In this document: one piece after another, positions 50,008 to 59,385 of the stretch
Layout of the letters: each line of letters begins with the position of its first letter
Numbering within the stretch: position 1 is the stretch's first letter
Source: Bacteroides intestinalis
Lineage (GTDB): Bacteria > Bacteroidota > Bacteroidia > Bacteroidales > Bacteroidaceae
Length of the DNA: 64,000 nucleotides
Assembly: GCF_902364365.1 (NCBI RefSeq)
Contig: NZ_CABJDN010000001.1
Coordinates: forward strand, 372,001 to 436,000
Direction of reading: 5' to 3'
Program-made: the position numbers and the translations under genes
The notes under the pieces: generated by a model
What the model was told of the DNA's origin: nothing
Seen by the model: the letters and a program-made list of their open reading frames with translations, nothing else
Database searches by the model: none

Positions 50008-51333
50008 ATGTTTGAAAGAGACATTATCTCGCAATTGGCAGCATGGAAAACGGATACGAACAGAAAGCCGCTGGTAATTCATGGTGCACGACAGGTAGGT
50101 AAGACGTGGGCTTTGAAGTACTTTGGCAGAGAGTATTTTGACGATGTTGCTTATTTTAGCTTGGATAAGGATGAAAGTGGTCTTTGCGATGTCTTTAGAA
50201 CAACGAAGGACCCTCAACGAATTATTCAACACTTATCTTTTTTGCATGGAAAGAAGATAGAACCTCAAACAACCTTATTGATTCTGGATGAAATTCAAGA
50301 GTGCAACGAGGCATTGAATGCATTGAAATACTTCTGTGAGGAAGCTCCTGAGTATGCTGTGGCGTGTGCGGGCTCTTTGTTAGGCATTTATCTGAATCAT
50401 GTGGGTAAATCATTTCCGGTAGGGAAAGTGAATCATCTTTATATGTATCCGCTCACTTTTACGGAGTTCCTGAGGACAAAAGACCCGGCTATGCATGAGT
50501 ATATGCATTCTATTGATAAGGTAGAACCACTGCCACAGATTTTTTTTGATAAGTTGCGGGAGTCTTTTACTGCTTATTCTATTTGTGGAGGTATGCCCGA
50601 ACCTGCCACCTTGATGGTTGATTTTAATGATATGGAGAGAGTGGATTCTGCACTTCAAGATATATTGAATGATTATGCTTTGGATTTCGTGAAACATACT
50701 ACTCCGACTTTGGCTCCTCGTATCAATTATGTCTGGAACTCGTTGCCTTCGCAGTTGGCGAAAGAGAATCGTAAGTTTGTTTATCAGTTGGTCCGGCCGG
50801 GAGCACGTGCCAGGGAATATGAAGATGCCATTTTGTGGTTGGAGCAGGCAGGGCTTATAAATAAAGTGTTACTTAGCAAAGCTCCCAAGTTGCCATTGAA
50901 AGCTTATGATGATTTAGGTACATTTAAACTTTATACATTGGATTTGGGTTTGTTGCGGAGGCTGTCTGAATTGGATGCCAGTATATTATTGCTGCCTACT
51001 CCTGCCTATACAGAATATAAAGGGGCGTTAGCTGAGAACTATATATTACAAAGCCTTACAGCACAGTTTCAAATGCCTTTCCGTTATTGGGCTTCAGGCA
51101 ATAAGGCAGAGGTGGACTTTTTGCTTCAGTATGCCAATCAGATCTATCCGATAGAAGTAAAAGCAGACCAAAATATACAGGGCAAAAGTCTGATTCAGTA
51201 TGAGAAACTCTTTCAACCTATTTGTCGAATTCGGTATTCAATGTTGAATCTGAAGCGGGATGGAAATTTGCTGAATATACCTTTGTTCCTGGCGGATAAG
51301 ACGAAAGCGTTGTTGGGAGTGGTTAGTGATTAG
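50008..51333 (+). CDS. AAA ATPase with DUF4143 C-terminal domain
   Basis: 441 residues. The P-loop is GARQVGKT at residues 26-33 and Walker B is LLILDEIQEC. The AAA_14 domain runs to about 200, then a winged-helix-like linker, then DUF4143 with a PD-(D/E)XK-like nuclease signature (KAEVDFLLQY...IYPIEVKAD). These proteins are abundant in Bacteroidota and are thought of as mobile, orphan ATPases; their biological role is not settled. The gene has its own promoter with operator-like repeats. Its last residues (VVSD and stop) are encoded by the left arm of a palindromic element, so the native C-terminus may have been replaced. Confidence 0.9.
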   Translation: MFERDIISQLAAWKTDTNRKPLVIHGARQVGKTWALKYFGREYFDDVAYFSLDKDESGLCDVFRTTKDPQRIIQHLSFLHGKKIEPQTTLLILDEIQECNEALNALKYFCEEAPEYAVACAGSLLGIYLNHVGKSFPVGKVNHLYMYPLTFTEFLRTKDPAMHEYMHSIDKVEPLPQIFFDKLRESFTAYSICGGMPEPATLMVDFNDMERVDSALQDILNDYALDFVKHTTPTLAPRINYVWNSLPSQLAKENRKFVYQLVRPGARAREYEDAILWLEQAGLINKVLLSKAPKLPLKAYDDLGTFKLYTLDLGLLRRLSELDASILLLPTPAYTEYKGALAENYILQSLTAQFQMPFRYWASGNKAEVDFLLQYANQIYPIEVKADQNIQGKSLIQYEKLFQPICRIRYSMLNLKRDGNLLNIPLFLADKTKALLGVVSD

Positions 51334-51375
51334 TAGGCTGCGCTATTATTCCGCATGGAGCTATCACTAACCACT
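51318..51375. repeat. Palindromic core element, intergenic copy B
   Basis: AGTGGTTAGTGAT (51318-51330) and ATCACTAACCACT (51363-51375) are perfect complements. Between them lies the core with GCTGCGCTATTATTCCG (from 51338), identical to copy A over that stretch. It lies between two convergent genes and provides the stop codon of the ATPase gene. It could also serve as the transcription end for both. Confidence 0.85.
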
Positions 51376-51384
51376 AATCACTCA

Positions 51385-53244
51385 TTACATCTTCTTTTTC
51401 AATGCTTTCACCCAAATTTTATATCCTTCCTCATTCAGGTGCAAGCCATCACTGGTCAGCTCTTTGCGCAGTACATTCGTGCCTTTCTCTGTAAATAACG
51501 GGAAGAGGTTGATGAATGTAATCTTATGATCTTTGGCTAACACTTCCAGTTGTGCATTGATTTCGGGAACCATGTCGGTTTTTCCGGTTAGCTTTTTGTA
51601 ACGTCCGAAGCTCTCATCGAAAGGCAGGAGACTTTGCAGGTAGAGTTTCGTATCGGGAGATTCGCGCTGAATGCGCTCTACGGTCATGCGTATCATACTG
51701 ACGATGCTGTCCGCAGTGAGGTCGTGTGAGATGTCGTTGACACCGGCAAGGAGGAATAATTTCTCTGGGTGTCCCGGAAGTATCTGGTGCAGGCGGTCGT
51801 AAATACCCATAACTTCATCACCGATGATACCACGGTTACGGATGTTTTTCTTGTTGAGGCGGGCATTCCAGTCGCCGCCACCTTCTGTAAGGCTGTTGCC
51901 TACCATGACGATGTCTTTGGAAGTAATGGCAGGTTCATCCATGAATTGAAGGAAGCGCTTATAGTAATGATCCGTATAAATACGTGGGGTGGGATAGATA
52001 GAAGCTGCAACAACATTGGCTATCAGAGAGCGTAGACGAACCATGCTGTGACCGTCTTCGGGATGCACGGCATTGACGAGCAGGATGACGGAAGTATTGT
52101 TGTCCGGATCTATGATGATGGAAGTACCGGTGTATCCGGTGTGCCCGTAGGTATTCGGACCGAAATAATCTCCGTTATTGGAAGCGTAGGCGGTGAAATT
52201 ATCCCATCCTAAAGTGCGTCCTAATGTAGCGGTGGCACGAGGGACGGTACACATAGCTTTTACTCCCAATGGGCTGAGGATGCGGTGTCCGTTCCATTCT
52301 CCGCCGTTTTGCAGGGCGGCGCAAAGGACAGCTATGTCTTCGGCACAGGAGAATACGCCGGCATTGCCGGAAATACCGCCATTCATGATGCGGGCGAGTG
52401 GATCGTGTACTTGTCCGCAGAGGACGCTGCCATCGGATTGCTTCTCGGTAGGAGCGATGAGTCTATGCCAGTCACCTTCGGTAGAGGTTGCCCAGTGGGC
52501 ATCTGCTGTATTGATCCATTTTCCATCCTTGTCGCGCTTGCAGGGGAGATAATCGGTATGGGCCATACCTAATACATCAAATAGATTTTCGCGGGCGAAG
52601 TCGCGTAAAGATTGTCCGCTGACGGTTTCGATGATGCGTTGCAGGGTGATGTAGTTAAGGCAACTGTATTGGAAGTCGGTTTGTGGCTTGAAGTCGCGGC
52701 GGCAGTTGGCTATGTACTCTATCATTCCGTCGGGGCTGGGGGAGCCATATTGTTTTTCCAGTTCAGTGGTTGGGGCATAAGGGGGGAGGCCGGAAGTATG
52801 TGTCAACAGGTCGGCGATGCGGATGATTTTCTTATCTTTTCCGTCTTCGCTTATCCAGGATTTAAAATCGGGGATGTAGAGGCTGACGGGGTCCAAGAGG
52901 CGGAGCTTGCCACGTTCTGCCAGGATATGGGTACAGATGGCAGTGGACATGGGTTTGCTGCATGAGGCCATATCGAAAATAGTGTTTACGGTCATAGGCT
53001 CGGTGTTAGGGTACACACGCTTGTTGCCGTATGCTTTGAGGTAGGCCATCTTCCCGTTACGTACTACAGCGAGCACGGCACCGGGAATGTCTTTATTAGC
53101 GATGGCGGTTTCTATCGCTTCATCAGCGTACAACAAATGACGGGAATCCATGCCGACTTGTTCGGGGGCAACACGTTGCAAGGATTGTGCGTTGGCTTGC
53201 AGGACAAGCAGCACAAAGAAAAAAAAGGAAGGGAAAAGTTTCAT
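51385..53244 (-). CDS. Serine hydrolase (class C beta-lactamase fold) fused to SGNH/GDSL hydrolase
   Basis: 619 residues with a signal peptide (ends ANAQ). The N-terminal domain (about 25-410) is a beta-lactamase/D,D-peptidase fold: S94-x-x-K97 in MASCSKPM, a YSCLN second motif and HTGYTG near 350. The C-terminal domain (about 430-619) is an SGNH hydrolase: Ser451 in MVGNSLTEGG, GVNDIS, and the final SDGLHLNEEGY. Both halves could act on peptidoglycan, for example a D,D-peptidase or esterase plus a deacetylase. This fits the neighbouring murein-salvage genes, but the substrates are inferred. It is the last gene of the operon, 56 nt after murQ. Confidence 0.88.
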   Translation of the reverse strand: MKLFPSFFFFVLLVLQANAQSLQRVAPEQVGMDSRHLLYADEAIETAIANKDIPGAVLAVVRNGKMAYLKAYGNKRVYPNTEPMTVNTIFDMASCSKPMSTAICTHILAERGKLRLLDPVSLYIPDFKSWISEDGKDKKIIRIADLLTHTSGLPPYAPTTELEKQYGSPSPDGMIEYIANCRRDFKPQTDFQYSCLNYITLQRIIETVSGQSLRDFARENLFDVLGMAHTDYLPCKRDKDGKWINTADAHWATSTEGDWHRLIAPTEKQSDGSVLCGQVHDPLARIMNGGISGNAGVFSCAEDIAVLCAALQNGGEWNGHRILSPLGVKAMCTVPRATATLGRTLGWDNFTAYASNNGDYFGPNTYGHTGYTGTSIIIDPDNNTSVILLVNAVHPEDGHSMVRLRSLIANVVAASIYPTPRIYTDHYYKRFLQFMDEPAITSKDIVMVGNSLTEGGGDWNARLNKKNIRNRGIIGDEVMGIYDRLHQILPGHPEKLFLLAGVNDISHDLTADSIVSMIRMTVERIQRESPDTKLYLQSLLPFDESFGRYKKLTGKTDMVPEINAQLEVLAKDHKITFINLFPLFTEKGTNVLRKELTSDGLHLNEEGYKIWVKALKKKM

Positions 53245-53300
53245 AAGGGGGTGTTATTAATGATTAGATGATTAATAATGGGAAATGATCGGAAAGGCGA

Positions 53301-54116
53301 TTATTTTCCTCTGTAAGCATCTACCGCCTTCTTCACTGAACCGTGCATTAGTAGCAGCGCTTTCGCTTTGCCATAATCTAATCCCAGCTCTTCTACAATC
53401 ATGCGGGTGCCACGGTCTACCAATTTCTGGTTACTCAGCTGCATGTTCACCATCTTGTTGCCTTTCACACGGCCCAGTTGTATCATGACAGAAGTGGTAA
53501 TCATGTTCAGTATCATCTTCTGTCCCGTACCCGATTTCATGCGTGAGCTGCCTGTTACATACTCCGGTCCTACAATCATTTCGATGGGAACATCTGCTTC
53601 TGCTGCCATCGGAGAGTCGGGGTTGCTGGTGATGCAGCCTGTAAGAATGCCGTGCTCGCGTGCTTTCTGCATGGCACCGATCACGTAAGGAGTCGTGCCG
53701 GAAGCAGCAATGCCGATGACGGTATCTTTATCCGTAATGTTACGTTCAACTAACTCTTCCCAACCGCGACGCATATCGTCCTCCGCATTTTCCACCGGAT
53801 TGCGCAGGGCTGTATCACCACCTGCTATCAGTCCGATGACGAGCGTAGGAGGCATACCGAATGTTGGAGGAATTTCTGATGCATCCAGCACACCCAGGCG
53901 ACCGCTGGTGCCTGCTCCCATATAAAAGATGCGTCCGCCTTGCTTCATGCGCGGAACGATTTGTGTCACCAGTTTCTCAATTTGTGGAATGGCTTTTTGA
54001 ACAGCCAATGCCACTTTCTGGTCTTCTGTGTTGATGTCCTCCAATATTTCGCGGACAGATTTCTTTTCTAAGTCGTTGTAGAGCGAGGGTTGCTCTGATA
54101 TCTTTACGAATGCCAT
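53301..54116 (-). CDS. murQ: N-acetylmuramic acid 6-phosphate etherase
   Basis: 271 residues, slightly shorter than E. coli MurQ. It removes D-lactate from MurNAc-6-phosphate to give GlcNAc-6-phosphate in the cytoplasm. The SIS fold is plain: MGAGTSGRLGVLDASEIPPTF (cited by its parts MGAGTSGR and DASEIPPTF), the acid in NPVENAEDD, GIAASGTTPYV, and GPEYVTGSSRMKSGTGQK. The gene lies 49 nt after the kinase gene that would supply its substrate. The released D-lactate could be oxidised by the FAD/Fe-S enzyme encoded upstream in the same operon. Confidence 0.96.
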   Translation of the reverse strand: MAFVKISEQPSLYNDLEKKSVREILEDINTEDQKVALAVQKAIPQIEKLVTQIVPRMKQGGRIFYMGAGTSGRLGVLDASEIPPTFGMPPTLVIGLIAGGDTALRNPVENAEDDMRRGWEELVERNITDKDTVIGIAASGTTPYVIGAMQKAREHGILTGCITSNPDSPMAAEADVPIEMIVGPEYVTGSSRMKSGTGQKMILNMITTSVMIQLGRVKGNKMVNMQLSNQKLVDRGTRMIVEELGLDYGKAKALLLMHGSVKKAVDAYRGK

Positions 54117-54165
54117 GATGATGATTTATGATTTATAATTTATGATTTATGCGTTGTTGGGTGGG

Positions 54166-55005
54166 TTAGCTATGGTAGCTAATCAGGCCTTCCATAGGGC
54201 TCTGGAGGATGATACCTACTTGAACGCCCATTTCCTGTGCAGCTTCGGTAAGTACCTCCTTATAATGGAATGCTACGGAGCCGATGAAATGTACCTTGCT
54301 ATGCTGATAATCGTATTGCATGACGTTCCTTTTCAGGAAAGCCTTGAAACTGTTCAGCACCAGCGTGCGCACACAAGGCTCGTCCAGATTCTGAGCGAGG
54401 AATGGAGACAGGCTTGCCAGGAAGCGGTTCGGGAATGGTTTACGGTATACACGGTCGATGATGTCTGCCGGTTCCAGATTGAACTGCTTGAGGAACTTTT
54501 CTTTTAACTCTGGAGTCATTTGATTTTTCAGAATATCACCTACCAGCAACTTACCCAGGCAAGCACCACTACCTTCGTCGCCAAGAATGAAACCCAGGGG
54601 AGAGACGTTGGCACCAATGTGTTTGCCGTCGTAATAACACGAGTTGGAACCTGTGCCCATGATGCAGGCTATGCCCGGTTCGTGTCCGCAAAGTCCGCGG
54701 GCGGCGGCAAGCATGTCAGTATTTACTTCCACTTCGTCGCCCGAAACCTGGAGATGCTGGATAATGGCACGGTGCACCATGGCAATTTTGTCGGGGAAGC
54801 CACAGCCAGCACCATAAAAGTACACAGCGTCGAAGGCATTGGTCGTTAACTGGGGCAGCAGCGCTGTCGCGATTTCATTACTGATCTCCTCTTCCGACTG
54901 AAAGAAAGGGTTGGTACCTTTCGTAGAAACCTGCTGGATGAGTTTACCTTTCTCTACAACACACCAATCGGTTTTTGTAGAGCCACTGTCTGCTATTAAT
55001 ATCAT
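54166..55005 (-). CDS. murK: BadF/BadG-type amino sugar kinase (MurK/NagK-like)
   Basis: 279 residues of the ASKHA fold: phosphate-1 loop ADSGSTKTDW (residues 5-14), phosphate-2/adenosine motif IMGTGSNS, and LGDEGSGACLGK. Family members phosphorylate GlcNAc or MurNAc. Placement directly before murQ indicates MurNAc 6-kinase activity as in Tannerella forsythia MurK; GlcNAc may be used too. The gene symbol is a context-based inference. It lies 74 nt after the NagX-like gene. Confidence 0.85.
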   Translation of the reverse strand: MILIADSGSTKTDWCVVEKGKLIQQVSTKGTNPFFQSEEEISNEIATALLPQLTTNAFDAVYFYGAGCGFPDKIAMVHRAIIQHLQVSGDEVEVNTDMLAAARGLCGHEPGIACIMGTGSNSCYYDGKHIGANVSPLGFILGDEGSGACLGKLLVGDILKNQMTPELKEKFLKQFNLEPADIIDRVYRKPFPNRFLASLSPFLAQNLDEPCVRTLVLNSFKAFLKRNVMQYDYQHSKVHFIGSVAFHYKEVLTEAAQEMGVQVGIILQSPMEGLISYHS

Positions 55006-55079
55006 ATCGTTTAATTTTAATTATTCATCGTTTATATTTCATCGGTGTTATAGTCTTTTGCCGATTTATCTGCTTGCTA

Positions 55080-56267
55080 CTATATCTTGATATATATCTT
55101 CCGCTTATACAATTGATAGCCGATGCACCAGTTGATGGCTACAAAGAGCAATGCATAGGCCAGTGAACCGCCTGTCTCACCGAATATCGGCATGAGAACG
55201 ATCTTATATAAGAATCCGTGTATGCTGATGCTGCCATCGCCCCAGGGGAAGCTGATGCTGCCGAACAGGATGCTGAGTACTCCACCCAGAACGTACATGA
55301 ACAGGGGGTTGACACCGAAAGCCTCGAAGAAAGTACACCATTTCTTGTATCCTTTTACGTCGATGATCCAGATGAGCAGTGCCAGGAAACTGGAGGCCAG
55401 TCCGCAAGTGGTGAGGACGAAGGTGGGAGACCAGATTTTCTTGTTGATAGGGCAACCGTAGCTCAGCAGGAAGCCTGCAAAAGTAAGGACGGCACCAACC
55501 AGGAATAATTTGATCAGGTGAGAGTTCAGTAATGCCTCGCGGCTCTCGGCTTTATTGCTGTCCAGCATCATACGGCCTACGCAGAAGCCCAGCAATACAT
55601 GGGCAATGGAGGGTATGGTGCTTAAAAGACCTTCGGGATCAATGCCGTTGTCCTTGTACATGTGTGCGGGGGTGAGGATGGCACGGTCCACTATGGAAAG
55701 GATATTGGTTTCGTTGTAAGCAAATCCGTTGCCACACATCAGCAGGATGAAGTAGCCAACCAGTAATATGGCAATGAGGTAAGGGATATGACGGTGTTTC
55801 ATGGTCAGTGCAATGATAGCGGTAGCACCGTAACAAAGGGCCAGACGCTGCATGACACCCAGGATACGGATGCGGTCGAAAGTCCAGACGGATGCCCAGA
55901 GTTGTTCGCCAAAACTGAGTCCTTCATGGGAGCCTGCCCAGTAGTAACAGAATTTGGAGAACCAGCCGATGGCAAGTCCGATCAGGAAGATGATAATGGT
56001 ACGCTTCAATATCTTCATGGCGGCTGCATGACTGAACTCGAAATTGTACTTCTTCAGGGAGATATAGGTAGAGATACCCATGATGAACATGAAGAAAGGG
56101 AAGACGAGATCGGTGGGGGTGAGGCCATTCCACTCAGCGTGGCGCAGGGGGGCATATATATGTCCCCAAGTGCCGGGGTTGTTCACCATAATCATGCCCG
56201 CAATGGTGACACCGCGAAGGATGTCGAGGGCAAGAATGCGCTTGTTTGTCTTGGTCTGACTGTTCAT
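55080..56267 (-). CDS. nagX: NagX-like membrane protein (DUF5009, heparan-alpha-glucosaminide N-acetyltransferase family)
   Basis: 395 residues with about ten membrane helices. The conserved first helix ILALDILRGVTIAGMIMVNNPG and the following loop AEWNGLTPTDLVFPFFMF are the signature of the family. The C-terminal CTFFEAFGVNPLFMYVLGG is also typical. Homologues in Bacteroidota and proteobacteria occur in GlcNAc/MurNAc gene clusters. They may transport or acetylate amino sugars across the inner membrane; the reaction has not been fixed. Start ATG at 56265-56267, 25 nt after the oxidase stop. Confidence 0.87.
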   Translation of the reverse strand: MNSQTKTNKRILALDILRGVTIAGMIMVNNPGTWGHIYAPLRHAEWNGLTPTDLVFPFFMFIMGISTYISLKKYNFEFSHAAAMKILKRTIIIFLIGLAIGWFSKFCYYWAGSHEGLSFGEQLWASVWTFDRIRILGVMQRLALCYGATAIIALTMKHRHIPYLIAILLVGYFILLMCGNGFAYNETNILSIVDRAILTPAHMYKDNGIDPEGLLSTIPSIAHVLLGFCVGRMMLDSNKAESREALLNSHLIKLFLVGAVLTFAGFLLSYGCPINKKIWSPTFVLTTCGLASSFLALLIWIIDVKGYKKWCTFFEAFGVNPLFMYVLGGVLSILFGSISFPWGDGSISIHGFLYKIVLMPIFGETGGSLAYALLFVAINWCIGYQLYKRKIYIKI

Positions 56268-56292
56268 TGTAATAAGTGTGTTAAGTTATTAG

Positions 56293-59253
56293 TTATAAGT
56301 TATCAGTTGTTTCGGCTTTCACGCTCTTTGTGCATTGGTCTACGAGATAGGCGATAGAGACGTAGGGGATACCTGAGTTGGTAGTCAGTCCTATTTCGCA
56401 AGTACGACTGTTTGAGTAGCCGATAGTGATACCCGATGCTTCTATCTGCGGACGGAGTTTGCGCAAGGCATAGGAATTCAGTTCGGGATAGGTGAATCCA
56501 CGGTCTCCGGCAAAACCACAGCAGCCTACTTCTTCGGGTACGAAGACATGCGTAGAACAGAGTTTTGCCAGGGAGATAATTGTATCTGCCAGACCCATTT
56601 TGCGCATGGAGCAGGTGATGTGTACAGCTACGGGGCGGTCGGTCTGCGTGAAGACTAGTTTGTCTCGCAGGAAGGTGTAGATGAATTCTGCAGGTTCGTA
56701 GAGTTTCATCTTCTGAATGGTTTCGCGCATGCGGTGCAGGCAGGGGCTTTGATCACAGAGAACTGGGTATTTGCCTTGCTCGCTGGCTTCCCAAAGGGCG
56801 GCTTCGAGTTCAGTGGCTTTGCGGTCGGCAATGTCGAGCATACCTTTACTTTCCCAAATGGTGCCGCAGCAGAGCTTATCCATGTTCTTGGGGAAGATGA
56901 CTTCGTAACCGCCTTTTTGTAGGAGGGAGATCATCTTATTTACCAAAGGTTGCTCCACAGGGGATTTTTTCGGGAGCCCCATGGTTTGGTTGATGCAGCT
57001 GGGGAAATAAACTACTTTATCAGCTACGAGTGACGGGCTACGAGCTACGAGTGCTGCGCTATCATGCCGCATGCTACTCGTAGCTTGTAGCTTGTAGCTT
57101 GTAGCTTTATAGCTCTTTGGCATGGCAGGCGTCCACAAAGGCACGCCCAATACATTGTGCATCCCTTTCGTAATGCTGCTCATGGCTTTGGTTCCCAATA
57201 CGGAGTGTCCGAAATTGGCTAATGATAAAACGGGGCGCAGGGCGCTCTTGACACCGGCGAAGTGATTGGCTACGAAATCTCCTGCTTTATATCCGAGGCT
57301 ACCTTTCGGCAGTGATTCCTGGCGGATGATGTGGGTCAGGTCGCCTGTATTGATATTCATCGGGCAGGACATGGAGCACAGTCCGTCTCCTGCGCAAGTT
57401 TGATTGCCCGGGTAGCGGTATTGTTTTTCGAGTAAAGACAGACGTTCCTGGTCTGTGCCGCTTTGTTTCAGACGTGATATTTCCCGTTGCAATACAATGC
57501 GTTGGCGCGAAGAAAGGGTAAAGCCGCACGACAGGCAGTTCACTTCGCAGAAGCCACATTCGATGCACTTGTTTACTTTTTCGGCAGGACTGGCTTCGTC
57601 GATAGGAATCAACGGTAACGGTTTGAAGTTCTTGATGTGACATTGTGGGTCATCATTGAAGATAACTCCCGGATTGAGCAGCCCTTTCGGGTCGAACAAC
57701 TGCTTGACTGCCTTCATGGCTTCAAAAGCTGCCTCTCCCCATTCATATTTCACGAAGGGGGCCATGTTACGTCCAGTGCCATGTTCTGCTTTCAGCGAAC
57801 CGTCGTATTTATCGACTACCAGAGTCTTTACGTCATTCATCAGGTCCTCGTAGCGCTTTACTTCGGCGTCGGTACTGAAAGACTGGTTCAGGATAAAGTG
57901 GTAGTTGCCTTCCAAGGCATGACCGTAGATGCAGGCATCATCGTAGCCGTGGCGGGCGATGAGCTGTTGCAGGTCGGCAGTGGCTTCGGGCAGGTCTTCG
58001 ATGTGGAAGGCTACGTCCTCGATGAGGCAGGTAGTGCCGGGTTGGCGTGTACCGCCTACGGATGGGAATATGCCTGAGCGAATAGCCCAATACTTGGAAT
58101 ATTCTTCCGGCCGGTCGGTGAAGTGCACGGGGATGTAGGTGCTGAAAGTTTTCAGACATTCCTCGATTGCTGAGATGTTCTGTTCCAGTTCCTCGCGGGT
58201 GCGGGCTTTGGTCTCGGTCAGCACGGCTGTAAGGCCGGAGGCATCGGCAACTTCTTGCTTATACTTTAAGTAGACAGGGTCTTCTACCGAAGAGAGACTC
58301 TTGTAGTCCAGCAGTTCGGCGCCTTTTACTATCTTTCTGTCTGCTTCTGATGCGGAAGTACTATCATTTGAGAGTTCTTTCATCGCCACCACCGCCCGGC
58401 AAGCATCCTTGATGCTGGTAAAATAGAGCATGGCGCTAGCCTTGTACGGATAGTCGTACTCTGTGCGCATGGTAATTTGGGAAAGGAATGCAAGCGTGCC
58501 TTCCGAGCCTACCATCAGGTGGGCAATAATATCAAACGGGTCATCGAAACGGACGAATGGCAGAAGGTTCAGTCCGGTTACGTTCTTGATGGAGTATTTG
58601 TAGCGGATGCGTGCAGCGAGTTCTTTATTGGCACGTATCTGGTCACGCAATTCGCAGATGCGATTGTAGAAATCGGGGTGGGTGGCTTCGAAGGAAGCAC
58701 GCGAAATGTCGTCCCCTGTGTCTAGCACGGTGCCGTCCGCCAATACGATGCGGGCGGAGAGAAGTACCTTGTCACTATTGGCGTGTGTACCGCAATTCAT
58801 ACCCGAGGCGTTGTTCATGACGATGCCGCCTACCATGGCACTTTTCACGCTTGCCGGGTCCGGAGCAAACTTACGTCCGTAGGGGGCGAGAATCTCGTTG
58901 ACCCGCTGACCGATGATGCCCGGTTGCAAGGTAATCTGTTCATGATCGGGAGAAATGCTGTACTTCTCCCAATGTTTTCCGGCTACTATCAGGATAGAGT
59001 CACTGATGGCTTGTCCCGACAAACTGGTTCCTGCGGCACGAAACGTTACTGGCAGACCGTAACGGTCGGCAAGTTTCAACAGGTCGGAAATTTCCTCTTC
59101 GCTGTTGGAACGAATCACGATTTGTGGAATAAGGCGGTAGAAACCCGCATCTGTTCCCCATGCTAACCGGCGCAGTTCGTCGGTGTATATCCTATCTTGC
59201 GGAATAAGTCCCCTTATTTCCTGCAAAAACGAAGTGTAGCTACTTTTTACCAT
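56293..59253 (-). CDS. FAD-linked oxidase fused to Fe-S oxidoreductase (D-lactate dehydrogenase type)
   Basis: 986 residues from the ATG at 59251-59253 (MVKSSYTSFLQEI). An upstream in-frame ATG adds 24 charged residues and is less likely. The FAD_binding_4 domain (about 40-260) has FRAAGTSLSGQ and GGIVMNNASGM. The FAD-oxidase C domain runs to about 545 and includes EHGTGRNMAPF. Two 4Fe-4S motifs follow (CIECGFCEVNC, CAGDGLCSMSC), and the C-terminal CCG-type domains carry CCGTIWESKG and GCCGFAGDRGF. This GlcD-GlcF fusion oxidises 2-hydroxyacids at the membrane. With murQ in the operon, D-lactate is the likely substrate. A palindromic element adds about 31 residues between the ferredoxin part and the first CCG domain. 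Confidence 0.93.
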   Translation of the reverse strand: MVKSSYTSFLQEIRGLIPQDRIYTDELRRLAWGTDAGFYRLIPQIVIRSNSEEEISDLLKLADRYGLPVTFRAAGTSLSGQAISDSILIVAGKHWEKYSISPDHEQITLQPGIIGQRVNEILAPYGRKFAPDPASVKSAMVGGIVMNNASGMNCGTHANSDKVLLSARIVLADGTVLDTGDDISRASFEATHPDFYNRICELRDQIRANKELAARIRYKYSIKNVTGLNLLPFVRFDDPFDIIAHLMVGSEGTLAFLSQITMRTEYDYPYKASAMLYFTSIKDACRAVVAMKELSNDSTSASEADRKIVKGAELLDYKSLSSVEDPVYLKYKQEVADASGLTAVLTETKARTREELEQNISAIEECLKTFSTYIPVHFTDRPEEYSKYWAIRSGIFPSVGGTRQPGTTCLIEDVAFHIEDLPEATADLQQLIARHGYDDACIYGHALEGNYHFILNQSFSTDAEVKRYEDLMNDVKTLVVDKYDGSLKAEHGTGRNMAPFVKYEWGEAAFEAMKAVKQLFDPKGLLNPGVIFNDDPQCHIKNFKPLPLIPIDEASPAEKVNKCIECGFCEVNCLSCGFTLSSRQRIVLQREISRLKQSGTDQERLSLLEKQYRYPGNQTCAGDGLCSMSCPMNINTGDLTHIIRQESLPKGSLGYKAGDFVANHFAGVKSALRPVLSLANFGHSVLGTKAMSSITKGMHNVLGVPLWTPAMPKSYKATSYKLQATSSMRHDSAALVARSPSLVADKVVYFPSCINQTMGLPKKSPVEQPLVNKMISLLQKGGYEVIFPKNMDKLCCGTIWESKGMLDIADRKATELEAALWEASEQGKYPVLCDQSPCLHRMRETIQKMKLYEPAEFIYTFLRDKLVFTQTDRPVAVHITCSMRKMGLADTIISLAKLCSTHVFVPEEVGCCGFAGDRGFTYPELNSYALRKLRPQIEASGITIGYSNSRTCEIGLTTNSGIPYVSIAYLVDQCTKSVKAETTDNL
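57022..57107. repeat. Palindromic core element inside the FAD/Fe-S oxidase gene
   Basis: GCTACGAGCTACGAGT (57037-57052) pairs with 57076-57091 with one mismatch. The core GCTGCGCTATCATGCCGC follows at 57053. Outer arm words (AGCTACGAG; GCTTGTAGCT) continue on both sides. In the gene's frame it encodes TSYKLQATSSMRHDSAALVA followed by RSPSLVAD. All five other frames across the element contain a stop. Confidence 0.85.
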
Positions 59254-59385
59254 AGTGCTTTCGCCTTTCTTTTCCTTATCATTCTTTTCTTCTTTCACCT
59301 GCCTGTGATGACAAGCACTCGTCACCCCTTATGACATCCCGGTTCCTTAATGGCTCTTTTCGGTGTAAGAAGCGTTTATTGTTCC

